The position numbers and the translations under genes are program-made. DNA of 64,000 bases from Flavobacteriaceae bacterium (lineage in GTDB: Bacteria; Bacteroidota; Bacteroidia; Flavobacteriales; Flavobacteriaceae): positions 1-64,000 of the forward strand of contig JAUXPJ010000011.1 in NCBI GenBank assembly GCA_030683815.1. The letters are read 5' to 3'. The notes beneath the pieces were generated by a model. That model had not been told where the DNA came from. It did not search any database and worked only from the letters and a program-made list of their open reading frames with translations. Positions 26,254-35,757 of this stretch are shown piece after piece (within the stretch, counting starts at the first letter, position 1; each line of letters begins with the position of its first letter).

Positions 26254-28434
26254 CTATTTAATCTGATTGTTTTTTATAGTATTGATAACTTCCTTGGCTT
26301 TTTTCCCTTCTTCAGAATTTGGGTATGTTACCGCTACAAATTCTAAGGCGTTTTTAAATGATGAAGCTCCTTCCATTTTACCAATCGTAAATGCTTTTAA
26401 TAACTCAAATTTAGGCATTAAATCTGTTTGACTATAATTTAAAACATCTTCTTTCAAATGCTTTAAAACCTCATCATATTGTTCATTTTCATACATCAAG
26501 TATATTTTTTTATAAGCTGTTTCAGGGGTGCTTTCATTGATTGAAACCTCCATTGTTTTGCCCGTTTTTTGAACTAGCGTTGCATATAAAGAATTCGGAT
26601 TTTGTTCAATAATTTGATTTCTCAATTGATTGGCTTTTTGCTCATTTGTGCCACTATAAATGCGATACAAATGATATTTAGCGGGCAAATAAAAAGGTTC
26701 ATTTTCGCCAAAAGAAAGGACTTTTTCAAATCTGTTAATGGCTAAATCATTTCTAAGGAATTGTTCTTTATAAATCAAACCGAGTTTATAATAAGCTTCA
26801 TTTCTTACTTTCAGAATGTTGTCTATTTGTTTTTTATCAGTTGGAATACCGGCTAAATAAAATTCAGGATTTAATTTTGTGTCTAAAACTGTATTTTTTT
26901 CGGTATTTACCGTATTCAATCCCGCGTATTTATTGAGTTTCCAATTATCAGCTAAGGAGCGATTTCCCCATTTTTTTTGAAATTCTATGATTCCGGCTTT
27001 AACAGCTTCCGGGTTATAAAAATACCATTTTCCCGTGCTCTCTTTTGTTTTAGCTGATGTCGGATTTAAGGATGCACTTTTAAGCGCACCATTTTTATCA
27101 GATTTTAACCTTTCAATTAATGTGTTTATAGTAGCTCTTTTTTCATCATCGGTCATGTTGGTCAATCGCAAAATACTATCATTGGTTTGGGCTAAATTTT
27201 CGTTTAAAATAACATCATCTAAGCTTTTTCTGATTCGTTTAATTTTCAAAAACCTTTTAGAATTTTGATCAGAAGAAAAGTTCAAAACGCTGTCATAATA
27301 ACCGCCGGAAGATAAATAATTCCCTTTGTTAAAATGAATATTTCCCAGCGCTTCATAAGAAAGTACTTTCTGAAAACGATCGGCATTTTTAGCTCCTACC
27401 GATTTTTTAAACTGCTTTTCTGCATCATCCATTTGCTTATTTTTAAGATAAACCATTCCTAAATGGTAGTGTAGTTTATCTAAATACGCTCTATTGTCTC
27501 TGTCATTAATTAAATCTTTCAGGGTTTGAACCATTTGCTGAACGTTGTCTGTGCTTTCAAAGTTTTTAGCTTGTTCAATTGCTGCGTTGATTTGATATTT
27601 GAAAGGTGCTTTTTTATTTGAAATTATTTTTTGAAAGGCATAATTTGAAGAATCAATCTTTTCTTCTTGACGATACAATTGACCTAAAATCATTGAATTT
27701 CTAGATGATTGCTCTAATTTATCAGTAATATTGATCGATTTATTTAAATGATTCATCACTTGCTGAATACTGTCTGAATACTTATAAGCCATTGCTAATG
27801 CCGTGTGAGCATCAAATTTATCTTTGTCTGATAATGTATTATTTTTAAGCAATGTTTTTAATGATAATATTGCTATTTCTTCATTTTGTAAACGGAGATT
27901 TGTTTTGGCTTGCCAAATTTTTGTTTCATTGATTAAGTTAGCGTTTGGATAGTTTTTAATGACATAATTAAATGCTTCTAATGCCGGAACAAATCGCTGA
28001 GAATAATATCTGGATTTACCTAACAATAAATACGCATCGTCAATTTGCGGATTACGTTCTTTATTGTAAAAATTCATAGAATGTTTTTGTATCGCTTTAA
28101 CCGCTTTTTCTTCAGCTTTTGTAAACGCATCCAAAGAATTATCAATAGAAACACTCATTTCTGGAATTGCCAATTCATCAATTTTTAATGGTTCGATGGG
28201 CAAAACTTCCCAATAGTTATCGCTATAATTATCGTTGAGCTGTTTAATTCCGTCTTCAAAAGCTAACTGACCGTTATAAAGCACATTATATTTTGCGGTA
28301 AATGAGTGAAAACCTCTGTTTAAATAAGCATTTTTACGAGTTGAACACCCGAATAAAAGAAGTAAACCAACCAGTGGTATTGCAATTTTGATGTATCTAT
28401 TCAAAACAAACCGATTTATATATTCATAACGCAA
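26254..28434 (-). CDS. sprE: SprE/PorW-like gliding motility and T9SS lipoprotein (TPR)
   Basis: 726 residues. Lipoprotein signal VGLLLLFGCSTRKN (Cys about residue 30), then repeated TPR-like helices (DDAYLLLGKSRYYSQRFVPALEAFNYV, KLHYHLGMVYLKNKQMDDAEKQF, RNEAYYKLGLIYKEQFL). SprE/PorW proteins are needed for type IX secretion and gliding. It is somewhat shorter than the F. johnsoniae SprE as I remember it. The bactofilin and atp neighbours support the call. Matching T9SS cargo and PorP/SprF genes occur at 59622-63531. Confidence 0.85.
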   Translation of the reverse strand: MRYEYINRFVLNRYIKIAIPLVGLLLLFGCSTRKNAYLNRGFHSFTAKYNVLYNGQLAFEDGIKQLNDNYSDNYWEVLPIEPLKIDELAIPEMSVSIDNSLDAFTKAEEKAVKAIQKHSMNFYNKERNPQIDDAYLLLGKSRYYSQRFVPALEAFNYVIKNYPNANLINETKIWQAKTNLRLQNEEIAILSLKTLLKNNTLSDKDKFDAHTALAMAYKYSDSIQQVMNHLNKSINITDKLEQSSRNSMILGQLYRQEEKIDSSNYAFQKIISNKKAPFKYQINAAIEQAKNFESTDNVQQMVQTLKDLINDRDNRAYLDKLHYHLGMVYLKNKQMDDAEKQFKKSVGAKNADRFQKVLSYEALGNIHFNKGNYLSSGGYYDSVLNFSSDQNSKRFLKIKRIRKSLDDVILNENLAQTNDSILRLTNMTDDEKRATINTLIERLKSDKNGALKSASLNPTSAKTKESTGKWYFYNPEAVKAGIIEFQKKWGNRSLADNWKLNKYAGLNTVNTEKNTVLDTKLNPEFYLAGIPTDKKQIDNILKVRNEAYYKLGLIYKEQFLRNDLAINRFEKVLSFGENEPFYLPAKYHLYRIYSGTNEQKANQLRNQIIEQNPNSLYATLVQKTGKTMEVSINESTPETAYKKIYLMYENEQYDEVLKHLKEDVLNYSQTDLMPKFELLKAFTIGKMEGASSFKNALEFVAVTYPNSEEGKKAKEVINTIKNNQIK

Positions 28435-28696
28435 TCTTATTAAAAGATTGTGTAAGGTTCGTAAAAATACAAATTAATCTAAAAAATATTGCTACCTTTT
28501 TAAAGGATAATTGAATAATGTTGGTATTAATAGATTTAAAGATTGAAAAATTGAATGATTGAAAGATTGAAACTTTATAATATTTCGAGTTTATCCATCC
28601 GCTGAAACTGTATAAAAGCACGGGCAGAAGATGCTCACGCCGGCAATGGGAAAGATTCAAAGATTTAACATTTCAACTTTATAACATTAATTCATT
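28435..28696. other. spacer with 8-bp tandem repeat, no gene
   Basis: Holds four 8-base units of the type GATTGAAA at 28541-28572 and a short GC-richer stretch at about 28590-28650. The minus-strand frame across it has no family resemblance. It separates two minus-strand genes and must contain the sprE promoter, but no clear TAnnTTTG box was found. Confidence 0.4.
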
Positions 28697-29650
28697 TTAA
28701 ACAAAGCGTTTTACAATTTCTTTAACCGATTCTATCTTTTTGGTGTATTCAATACTGGGTCCGGCAACCCACACCGTTTTATAGGTAGCTTTGGTTGCCG
28801 CATTAGTAACTGCTGATGTTCCTATCATAAATCGCAACATTTTTACCCATTTTTTCAGCTTTTTATTTTTATTTAAAATGGTTTCTATCCAAGTTTGTTT
28901 AGTTCCAATTTTCTGAACATAATCTGTGTTGATAACAGTACAAGGTGTCCCGGAAATTTTCTCGGTCATCACAATATCTTTTTCACCATATTGAACACAT
29001 GCTTGTTTGTATTCCTCAGAAATTTCAGCTTCTTCTGAAGCAATAAACGGACTTCCCAAAGAAACTCCAATAGCACCAAGTGCCAGCATTTTATCTAAAT
29101 CTTTTTTATTACCAACACCTCCTGCAGAAATAACAGGAACATTGCAATTTTGAACTAATTCAGGAATTAAAACTTCTGGAGATAAATCGCCCCGATGTCC
29201 ACCCGCCAAATTATTAACTGCAATAACAGCATCACAACCCAGTGATTCTACTTTTTTAGCGAAATCTAAATTAACAACATCACAAAAAACTTTAATTCCT
29301 TTTGGTTTTGCCATATTTATAGTGTCTTCCGGGCTACCCAAAGAGGTAATAATAAAATCTGCTCCGTATTCACAAATAACTTTTAGTTGTTCTTGATATT
29401 TAATATTCGATTTATTAACAATTAAATTAAATCCGAATGCGCCTCCTTTAGGTGTTGCAGCTTTCAACTCTAAAATAGCTTCTTTAAGCAGTTCTGTGGT
29501 TCTATAATTTAACGCCGGAATACAAGCAGCAACTCCGCTTTCCATACCGGCTATCGTCATTTTAACATTTGAAACCAAAAACATGGGCGCCATAATGATG
29601 GGATGTTGAATTTGCAAAAGTCCAGTCAAGTTTTGATGCTTTGTATTCAT
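28697..29650 (-). CDS. nitronate monooxygenase family flavoprotein
   Basis: 317-residue TIM-barrel FMN enzyme of the nitronate monooxygenase/2-nitropropane dioxygenase family. Motifs: IQHPIIMAPMFLVSN, VNNLAGGHRGDLSP (His-Arg-Gly loop), VISAGGVGNKKDLDKMLALGAIGVSLGSPF (phosphate-binding glycines). By family it oxidises alkyl nitronates such as propionate-3-nitronate, although many members are FabK-like or uncharacterised. Single gene divergent from the LysE exporter. Confidence 0.85.
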   Translation of the reverse strand: MNTKHQNLTGLLQIQHPIIMAPMFLVSNVKMTIAGMESGVAACIPALNYRTTELLKEAILELKAATPKGGAFGFNLIVNKSNIKYQEQLKVICEYGADFIITSLGSPEDTINMAKPKGIKVFCDVVNLDFAKKVESLGCDAVIAVNNLAGGHRGDLSPEVLIPELVQNCNVPVISAGGVGNKKDLDKMLALGAIGVSLGSPFIASEEAEISEEYKQACVQYGEKDIVMTEKISGTPCTVINTDYVQKIGTKQTWIETILNKNKKLKKWVKMLRFMIGTSAVTNAATKATYKTVWVAGPSIEYTKKIESVKEIVKRFV

Positions 29651-29783
29651 TTTTGGTTAATTTTAATTATTTCAAATATATAAAATTTAATATGCATGCA
29701 TAATATTATTTGTAAATAAATGAATTAAAAATTGGTATTATAAAATCATTAAAAAATGTAACTTTACGCCAGTTTATAATGAT

Positions 29784-30452
29784 ATGACAGAAGATTTTTT
29801 AAAAGCAATTCCCATTGGTATCAGTTTGTCATTTATGATTGGTCCTGTTTTTTTTACACTTTTACACACCAGTATTGTTAAAGGAATTAGAGCTGCAATT
29901 GTGTTCGATTTGGGAGTTGTTTTAGGCGATGTGGTATTTATTTTAATGGCGTATTTTGGAAGTCATCAATTGTTAGAACGCCTTAAAGATGATCCAAATC
30001 TTTTTCTTTTAGGTGGAATGATTTTGTTTGTTTACGGACTTATAATGTATATCAAAAAAGCCGCAATTATAGTTCAAGATGAAGATTTAGTTATCCCTGA
30101 AGCCAATAATTACTTTAGATTATTTATTAAAGGATTTCTACTTAATTTCATCAATATTGGAGTTTTAGCTTTTTGGTTGTTACTTTTAGTGGGATTTGGT
30201 TCGAATCTTGAAATGGATGGCAATAGAATATTTAATTTTTTTTTGGCTATATTGATTACCTATTTTGTGGTTGATATAGGAAAAATAGCACTCGCTAAAC
30301 AACTTCAAAAAAAATTGACTCCACCCATTATTTACAAAATAAAAAAAGGAATGGGGGTTTTGTTAATGTTTTTCGGATTATTAATGCTGTCTAAAGGGTT
30401 GCTCCCAAAAGACTTTATAAATATTGATGCCGTATTAGAGTTAATGCAATAA
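29784..30452 (+). CDS. LysE family exporter
   Basis: 222 residues with six hydrophobic helices, of the LysE/RhtB amino-acid exporter superfamily: KAIPIGISLSFMIGPVFFTL near the N-terminus (the GPxF motif), a DLGVVLGDVVFI helix and FLLNFINIGVLAFWLLLL. The substrate is unknown. It has no operon partner and converges with the M1 peptidase, whose stop lies 2 bases away. Confidence 0.85.
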   Translation: MTEDFLKAIPIGISLSFMIGPVFFTLLHTSIVKGIRAAIVFDLGVVLGDVVFILMAYFGSHQLLERLKDDPNLFLLGGMILFVYGLIMYIKKAAIIVQDEDLVIPEANNYFRLFIKGFLLNFINIGVLAFWLLLLVGFGSNLEMDGNRIFNFFLAILITYFVVDIGKIALAKQLQKKLTPPIIYKIKKGMGVLLMFFGLLMLSKGLLPKDFINIDAVLELMQ

Positions 30453-30453
30453 G

Positions 30454-32271
30454 TTAATTTTTTTGATAAAAATTATTACTTCTATCAATATCGGCCATTA
30501 ACAACGAGTTGTCTATTTCTACACTTTTGATAGTTTTAGTCGTTTTAAATGTATAGGTTGGATGTGCCCAAGTCCAATCGGATAAAAGAGTTGCTGTCGT
30601 TTGTTTTTTACCTCTCATCGATGATAATGGAATATAAAAATATTCAATCGTATTATCTTCATAAACAACTTTTAAATCGATCGGCATGGGCATTTTACCA
30701 ATTCTTTTTAAGTTGATTTGATTGTTATGAACCTCAACAACCGCATAATCAATAGTGTTAGTGGTTTGAATCCACTCTTGTAAATACCAATCTAATTGAA
30801 TTTGTGAAACTTTTTCAGCAACTCGTTTAAAATCATTCGGATTTGGATGTTTAAATTTCCATTCGTCATAATAAACTTGAAGTGTTTTCATGAGATTATC
30901 TTGCCCGATAACATATCCCAATTGAGAAAGAAAAATGAGTCCTTTGTAGTAACTTCCAACAGTAAATGCAGCGTTTGTGTGAAAATGATCGGCATGAGTA
31001 GAAAGCGCCTCTTCTTTACCTAAATCTACTAAACGGTAATAAGTCTCATACTCACGTTCAAAAATAAAGTTATCAACCGGTTTGTATATTTTATGTGATG
31101 CCAACGTTTCAATAAATGAGGTAAAACCTTCATCCATCCAAGAGTATTTTAATTCATTATTAGCCAATACAAATTGAAACCAAGAATGAGCCATTTCGTG
31201 TATCATAACTCCAACTAATCCATCTAAAGAGCTATTTCCGCTGATTAAAGTACACATTCCGTATTCCATTCCGCCATCCCCACCTTGAATGATAGAATAT
31301 TGTTCATACGGATATTCTCCAACCGTTTTATTGAAATATTCCATCGATTTAACGGCATATTGTTGTAGCGTTTTCCAGCTGTCCTTTATCTCTGATTTAT
31401 TTTTATAGAGGAAATGTAAAGTTGTTCCGTTGTTAGTTTTTTGAATATCGTGAACATAATCAGGATCTGCAGCCCAAGTAAAATCGTGCACATTGGGAGC
31501 AATAAAATGCCATTTTAGTTTATTTCCTTTTGGATGTAAAACCGGTTTGGATTTATCTTCATAGCCGTGTCCAATTTCCTGCGGATTTTGTAAATAACCA
31601 GTTCCTCCAACAGTATATTTTTTATCGATATTAATAGTTACATCAAAATTGCCCCAAACACCATAAAATTCTCTGGCAATATAAGGGTCTGTGTGCCATC
31701 CTTCTTCATCATATTCAGCCATTTTTGGATACCATTGTGCCATGGATAAGGCAATTCCTTCTCGGTTATTTCTGCCCGAACGACGAATTTGTAGCGGAAC
31801 TTGCGCTTCAAATTCCAGTTCAAAAACAGTTTCAGTATTCGGATTGATGGGGGTATTTAATATAACTTCCAGTATCGTTCCTTGCCCTTTATAATTTAAG
31901 GAAATGCCGTTTTGTTTCAACAATTTGATGTTGGTATATCCTATTTCATGGGGTTTTAAATGAAAGATTCTGTCTTTTACTCTTCTGTCCGGATCTTCAA
32001 TCGTTCTTGAACGAATATCCATTTCTGAATTGGGCTGAAAAGCATTGTTATAGAGATGAAAATAAACTTTATCTAATACATCGGGAGAATTATTAGTGTA
32101 AATTAAATATTGTTTACCCGTATATTGATAGGTTTTTACATCCATATCAATCTCCATTTTATAAGCTGCTTTTTGTTGCCAATACGCCGGACGATTTTTA
32201 TTAGCTGTTTGACTATAGCTCGAAAGAAACAGGAAGCTTATCAAGAAAAAAGAAAATGATTTCGATTTCAT
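30454..32271 (-). CDS. secreted M1 family metallopeptidase
   Basis: 605 residues with a signal peptide (FFLISFLFLSSYSQ). Gluzincin zinc site HEMAHSWFQFVLANNELKYSWMDE: HExxH with the third ligand Glu 18 residues on. The exopeptidase signature GGMEYG(M) is in GGDGGMEYGMCTL. By family an aminopeptidase, here envelope-located. No T9SS C-terminal domain, so it is probably periplasmic. Its 115-base upstream spacer includes a GATTTGAGTATTGAGATT stretch also seen near 26168. Confidence 0.92.
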   Translation of the reverse strand: MKSKSFSFFLISFLFLSSYSQTANKNRPAYWQQKAAYKMEIDMDVKTYQYTGKQYLIYTNNSPDVLDKVYFHLYNNAFQPNSEMDIRSRTIEDPDRRVKDRIFHLKPHEIGYTNIKLLKQNGISLNYKGQGTILEVILNTPINPNTETVFELEFEAQVPLQIRRSGRNNREGIALSMAQWYPKMAEYDEEGWHTDPYIAREFYGVWGNFDVTINIDKKYTVGGTGYLQNPQEIGHGYEDKSKPVLHPKGNKLKWHFIAPNVHDFTWAADPDYVHDIQKTNNGTTLHFLYKNKSEIKDSWKTLQQYAVKSMEYFNKTVGEYPYEQYSIIQGGDGGMEYGMCTLISGNSSLDGLVGVMIHEMAHSWFQFVLANNELKYSWMDEGFTSFIETLASHKIYKPVDNFIFEREYETYYRLVDLGKEEALSTHADHFHTNAAFTVGSYYKGLIFLSQLGYVIGQDNLMKTLQVYYDEWKFKHPNPNDFKRVAEKVSQIQLDWYLQEWIQTTNTIDYAVVEVHNNQINLKRIGKMPMPIDLKVVYEDNTIEYFYIPLSSMRGKKQTTATLLSDWTWAHPTYTFKTTKTIKSVEIDNSLLMADIDRSNNFYQKN

Positions 32272-32386
32272 TTATATGGATTTGAGTATTGAGATTGCAA
32301 CTATAACAATATCAATTTATTAGTTGATTTATTTGCAACAATTATTCGGTTTAATATAAAAAGAATAATTGAATAATTCTGTTTGG

Positions 32387-34069
32387 TTATTTTGATTTCT
32401 GTTGCGCCATTAATAAGGCATTATAAGCATTTAAAATTCTGCCTGAAACTGACAAATTTGTAAAAGGAACTTTTTCTGATCTGGTACCCGGAAGTATTAC
32501 ATTAAAAGGAACATCAACCCCTGAGTCCATTAAAATTTGCTTTACTTCACTGGCACTTAATTTAGGGTAATAAGAACGTATTAGAGCTGCAACTCCGGCC
32601 ACTTGCGGCGTCGCCATGGAAGTTCCTTGGATAGATTCATATTTGTTTTTTGGAAATGTTGAGTATATTTCTAAACCCGGAGCAAATAAATCTACATTCC
32701 TTTTGCCATAGTTAGAAAAACGAGCTGCTAAATTCTCATCAAACTGACGTGTTATGGCGCCAATGGTAATTACATTATCTGCAAACTCGTTTATTTTATC
32801 ATCAGAATCATTCGGAAAATTGTCTTCTTTATCAATGTTTTTCGAATCATTTCCGGCGGCATGAACTAATAACACATTTTTGCCGGCCGCATACTTTATG
32901 GCATCATAAACCCATTCTTTTTGTGGTGAATAAGATTTTCCAAAACTCATATTGATAACTTTCGCTCCATTATCAACTGCATAACGAATAGCCAGTGCAA
33001 TATCTTTATCGTATTCATCACCATCTGGTACTGCGCGGATTGACATAATTTTGACATTATTAGTTACACCGTTCATTCCAATTCCGTTATTGCGAACTGC
33101 AGCAACAATTCCGGTTACATGTGTTCCGTGTATTTCTTCTTCATCCACTCCTAACACATTCGGATTTCCATAGTTTCTATCATTAAAATCATCAGGATTA
33201 TCACCTACAACAGCTCTTCCGTCAAATAAAATATCATAATTTGGTGATGTATATTGTTTAGTGAAATGCGCTATTCCTTCTTCTAAATATTTAAAAGCAA
33301 TTTCGATGGTGCCTTCTCCATCAATAATTCTCATTAAATTAAATAACTGAGGTTGCATATCTTCATGAGCTGTTGCTAAAGAATCCAATTCTGCAATGGT
33401 GTAATTTTCCCTCTTTAATAAATCAGTTACATTTTTATGAGCTTCTTTAAGTGATTTACTGTACGATTCATACTGCATTTTACTTTCATATGCTTTTGTT
33501 TTTCTATCTTTAATTTCATTTGATAATTTAAGATACAATTCAAACTCTTTTTGGTCTTTTTCTTCTATTTGAATTGGTAATTTCCCTTCAAATTTTGGAG
33601 CTGATTTTTTAACAATTCTAGTCATTTCTAACTGTTCCGCATAAGCACTTCCTTTTTTGCTTCCTAAAAAATTCCACCCGTTAATATCATCAACATAACC
33701 GTTTTTGTCATCATCAATTCCGTTATTTGGAATTTCCTTTGTGTTTGTCCAAATCACTTCTTTCAAATCTTCGTGCTTAATATCTATTCCTGAATCAATA
33801 ATGGCAACAATAACTTTTTCTCCTTTTTTATCAGCTAAAAAATCATACGCTTTTTGAAGACTCATTCCGGGAACCGAATCTTTTATAATATCCATATGAG
33901 GCCATGCTTGAATTTCAGCTTCGGTCATTTCACCTTTCTTGGCAACTGCTCCATTTGATCTGATTGCAGTTAATACTGATTTATCAGCCGTTTGTTTTGT
34001 TTGCGCAATACCATTGTTTATAAAAAGCATGGATGCGATAAAAAATGTGTAAAACTTTAAATTTTGCAT
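32387..34069 (-). CDS. secreted S8 (subtilisin-like) serine protease
   Basis: 560 residues with a signal peptide ([15 protein letters not shown]). Catalytic triad: Asp92 in AIIDSGIDI, His317 in HGTHVTG and Ser484 in GTSMATPQ. The Asp-His gap is about 225 residues, against 35-60 in plain subtilisins; the insert (about 130-290) is helical and charged, as in a Bacteroidetes subgroup. No pro-domain of the I9 type and no T9SS sorting domain is evident. 11 bases upstream of the MBL gene in the same orientation. Confidence 0.93.
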   Translation of the reverse strand: MQNLKFYTFFIASMLFINNGIAQTKQTADKSVLTAIRSNGAVAKKGEMTEAEIQAWPHMDIIKDSVPGMSLQKAYDFLADKKGEKVIVAIIDSGIDIKHEDLKEVIWTNTKEIPNNGIDDDKNGYVDDINGWNFLGSKKGSAYAEQLEMTRIVKKSAPKFEGKLPIQIEEKDQKEFELYLKLSNEIKDRKTKAYESKMQYESYSKSLKEAHKNVTDLLKRENYTIAELDSLATAHEDMQPQLFNLMRIIDGEGTIEIAFKYLEEGIAHFTKQYTSPNYDILFDGRAVVGDNPDDFNDRNYGNPNVLGVDEEEIHGTHVTGIVAAVRNNGIGMNGVTNNVKIMSIRAVPDGDEYDKDIALAIRYAVDNGAKVINMSFGKSYSPQKEWVYDAIKYAAGKNVLLVHAAGNDSKNIDKEDNFPNDSDDKINEFADNVITIGAITRQFDENLAARFSNYGKRNVDLFAPGLEIYSTFPKNKYESIQGTSMATPQVAGVAALIRSYYPKLSASEVKQILMDSGVDVPFNVILPGTRSEKVPFTNLSVSGRILNAYNALLMAQQKSK

Positions 34070-34080
34070 AAGATACTTTA

Positions 34081-34941
34081 TTAATTAAACACTTCGTTTA
34101 GGGTAAATATTTCTTTTAATTGAACTCCTTTTTCTGTTTGTTCAACGGTACATAATTCGTTAATCGGATCGTGTTCAAAGAAAATATAATATTCATTTTT
34201 CGCTGCCAATTGTAAGAATTTTTCCTTTTCATCCATTGTTATCAAAGGTCTGGTGTCATATCCCATCACGTAAGGTAAAGGAATATGTCCAACCGTTGGC
34301 AACAAATCTGCGGCGTAAACAATTGTTTTTCCCTTATATTGGATGTGTGGAATCATTTGTTTTTCGGTGTGTCCATCAACAAATAAAATATCAAATCCCA
34401 AATCAGTATTAGTCGATAAATCATTTTTAGGAATTTCAACAAATTTTAATTGACCGCTTTCTTTTATCGGATGGATATTTTCTCTCAAAAATGATGCCTT
34501 TTCTCTTTTATTTGGAACAGTTGCCCATTGCCAATGGCTTTTGTTTGACCAAAAAGCAGCATTTTTAAAAGCGGGTTCATAGCCGGTTTTATCGCTGTTA
34601 AACTGAATGCTTCCACCGCAATGATCAAAATGTAAATGTGTTAAAAAAACATCGGTTATATCATTTTTGTGAAAACCAATTTTTTGAAGTGAAGTTTCTA
34701 ATGAAAAATCGCCGTATAAATGATAGTGACTAAAGAATTTATCCGATTGTTTATTGCCCAAACCGGTATCGATTAAGGTCAAACGATTTCCATCTTCAAT
34801 AAGCATACAGCGGATACTCATATCAATTAAGTTGTTGCTGTCAGCAGGATTGGTGCGTTGCCAAATCGATTTAGGCACCACTCCAAACATGGCGCCGCCG
34901 TCTAATTTAAAATTGGTGGTTTCTATGGGATATATTTTCAT
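34081..34941 (-). CDS. MBL-fold metallohydrolase
   Basis: 286 residues. Metallo-beta-lactamase motif THLHFDHCGG (HxHxDH) near residue 112, LIDTGLGNK before it, VDGHTEKQMIPH and TIVYAADLLPT (metal Asp) after. The best match is the lactonase/AttM-like branch, so quorum-signal lactonase or another ester hydrolase activity is possible; no signal peptide. It is followed by the S8 protease gene and preceded by the tRNA-Cys region. Confidence 0.9.
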   Translation of the reverse strand: MKIYPIETTNFKLDGGAMFGVVPKSIWQRTNPADSNNLIDMSIRCMLIEDGNRLTLIDTGLGNKQSDKFFSHYHLYGDFSLETSLQKIGFHKNDITDVFLTHLHFDHCGGSIQFNSDKTGYEPAFKNAAFWSNKSHWQWATVPNKREKASFLRENIHPIKESGQLKFVEIPKNDLSTNTDLGFDILFVDGHTEKQMIPHIQYKGKTIVYAADLLPTVGHIPLPYVMGYDTRPLITMDEKEKFLQLAAKNEYYIFFEHDPINELCTVEQTEKGVQLKEIFTLNEVFN

Positions 34942-34957
34942 TTTTTCTATTGTATTT

Positions 34958-35090
34958 AGTAGCTGGTATCTGGTATCTGGTATTTGGAACTAAAATATTT
35001 AAATTTTCGTACTCAGATATAACAATTTTAAATGATATTTTATATCGAGAATTTAAAAGTCTTGATACCAGATACCAGATACCAGCTACT
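34958..35090. repeat. 26-bp perfect inverted repeat built of 7-bp units
   Basis: Arms 34958-34983 and 35065-35090 are exact reverse complements over 26 bases and consist mostly of GGTATCT heptamers, with an 81-base AT-rich interior. The element lies between the MBL gene and the tRNA-Cys terminator. The same heptamer occurs at 51520-51547. It could form a long hairpin or cruciform; a mobile non-coding repeat is another reading. Confidence 0.8.
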
Positions 35091-35138
35091 TTTTTGCAAA
35101 TATGGAGAAAATAAGACAAATTTGTGTTAAAGAAAACT

Positions 35139-35169
35139 AAAAAACCGTTCCGGTAAATGGAACGGTTTT
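35139..35169 (-). terminator. tRNA-Cys terminator
   Basis: Perfect 11-bp stem AAAACCGTTCC / GGAACGGTTTT with a 7-base loop and a T6 run on the minus strand, beginning one base past the tRNA 3' end. Confidence 0.9.
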
Positions 35170-35170
35170 G

Positions 35171-35241
35171 AGGCGTCAAGCGGATTCGAACCGCTGTGGA
35201 AGGTTTTGCAGACCTCTGCCTAGCCACTCGGCCATGACGCC
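35171..35241 (-). tRNA. tRNA-Cys (GCA)
   Basis: 71 nucleotides folding as a cloverleaf: acceptor GGCGTCA / TGACGCC, discriminator U73 (characteristic of tRNA-Cys), T-arm with GGTTCGAATCC, anticodon GCA at 35207-35209 in the loop CTGCAAA. No encoded CCA. It stands alone between its own promoter (35254-35283) and terminator (35139-35169). Confidence 0.97.
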
Positions 35242-35253
35242 CTGTAAGGATTG

Positions 35254-35283
35254 CAAATTTACATAAATTTCGTTTTACAGCAA
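35254..35283 (-). promoter_or_regulatory. complete Bacteroidetes promoter for tRNA-Cys
   Basis: On the minus strand TTG (35281-35283), a 19-base spacer, then TAAATTTG (35254-35261): an exact match to the TTG-N19-TAnnTTTG consensus for the primary sigma factor of this phylum, 12 bases upstream of the tRNA 5' end. Confidence 0.8.
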
Positions 35284-35290
35284 GTTCTTT

Positions 35291-35653
35291 TTACGATTTC
35301 CTTTTTACAGATAATTTCACTGTTACTTTTTCTACATTTCCGCCAATGGGCGGATTTATTTTTGCTACCCAAACAGTTGCTTTTTTAACCATTGACAGCT
35401 CTGCTAAAATTCGGTCTAAGATTCTTTTGGCTACATGTTCTAACAATTCTGACCGGATTGCCATTTCTTGATGTACAATTTGGGTTAAATGCACGTAATC
35501 AACCGTATCATTTAAAGCATCACTTTTAGCTGATTTTGATAAATCGGCTTTTACAGCTACATCAACCAAATATTCAGAACCAATTCTGGCTTCTTCTTCC
35601 ATACAACCATGATAGGCGTAAATGGCAATATTTTCAACTTTTATATGATCCAT
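35291..35653 (-). CDS. folB: dihydroneopterin aldolase
   Basis: Cleaves dihydroneopterin to 6-hydroxymethyl-dihydropterin and glycolaldehyde in folate synthesis. About 120 residues from the chosen start MDHIKVENIAIYAYHGCMEEEARIG (active Glu in the EEEARIG region) and VWVAKINPPIGG with the catalytic Lys near the end. The frame extends seven codons upstream (to 35674) but a -7 promoter box lies within that extension, so 35653 is preferred. Divergent from glnS. Confidence 0.92.
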   Translation of the reverse strand: MDHIKVENIAIYAYHGCMEEEARIGSEYLVDVAVKADLSKSAKSDALNDTVDYVHLTQIVHQEMAIRSELLEHVAKRILDRILAELSMVKKATVWVAKINPPIGGNVEKVTVKLSVKRKS

Positions 35654-35671
35654 ATTTGATAAATTTTTATA

Positions 35672-35679
35672 CAAAAATA
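35672..35679 (-). promoter_or_regulatory. -7 promoter element for folB
   Basis: Minus-strand TATTTTTG, 18 bases before the ATG at 35653. It falls inside the longer open frame and so argues for the shorter folB start. Confidence 0.42.
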
Positions 35680-35721
35680 AAGAATCAATCTCAGGATAAA
35701 GCTTTTCAGTAAAAAAATCAA

Positions 35722-35729
35722 TAATTTTG
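35722..35729 (+). promoter_or_regulatory. -7 promoter element for glnS
   Basis: TAATTTTG matches TAnnTTTG, 28 bases before the glnS ATG at 35758. No TTG at the usual -33 spacing. Confidence 0.42.
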
Positions 35730-35757
35730 TTGCTTATTACAAATCAAAAAAAACATT

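Noticed and set aside
28424-28660. 78-codon minus-strand frame before sprE
   Set aside because: It consists largely of the translated tandem octamers and spacer sequence, has no recognisable domain, and overlaps the sprE start.
29784-30452. Frames continuing past the LysE gene into the M1 gene
   Set aside because: The LysE stop at 30450-30452 is clear and the next gene is convergent; no fusion.
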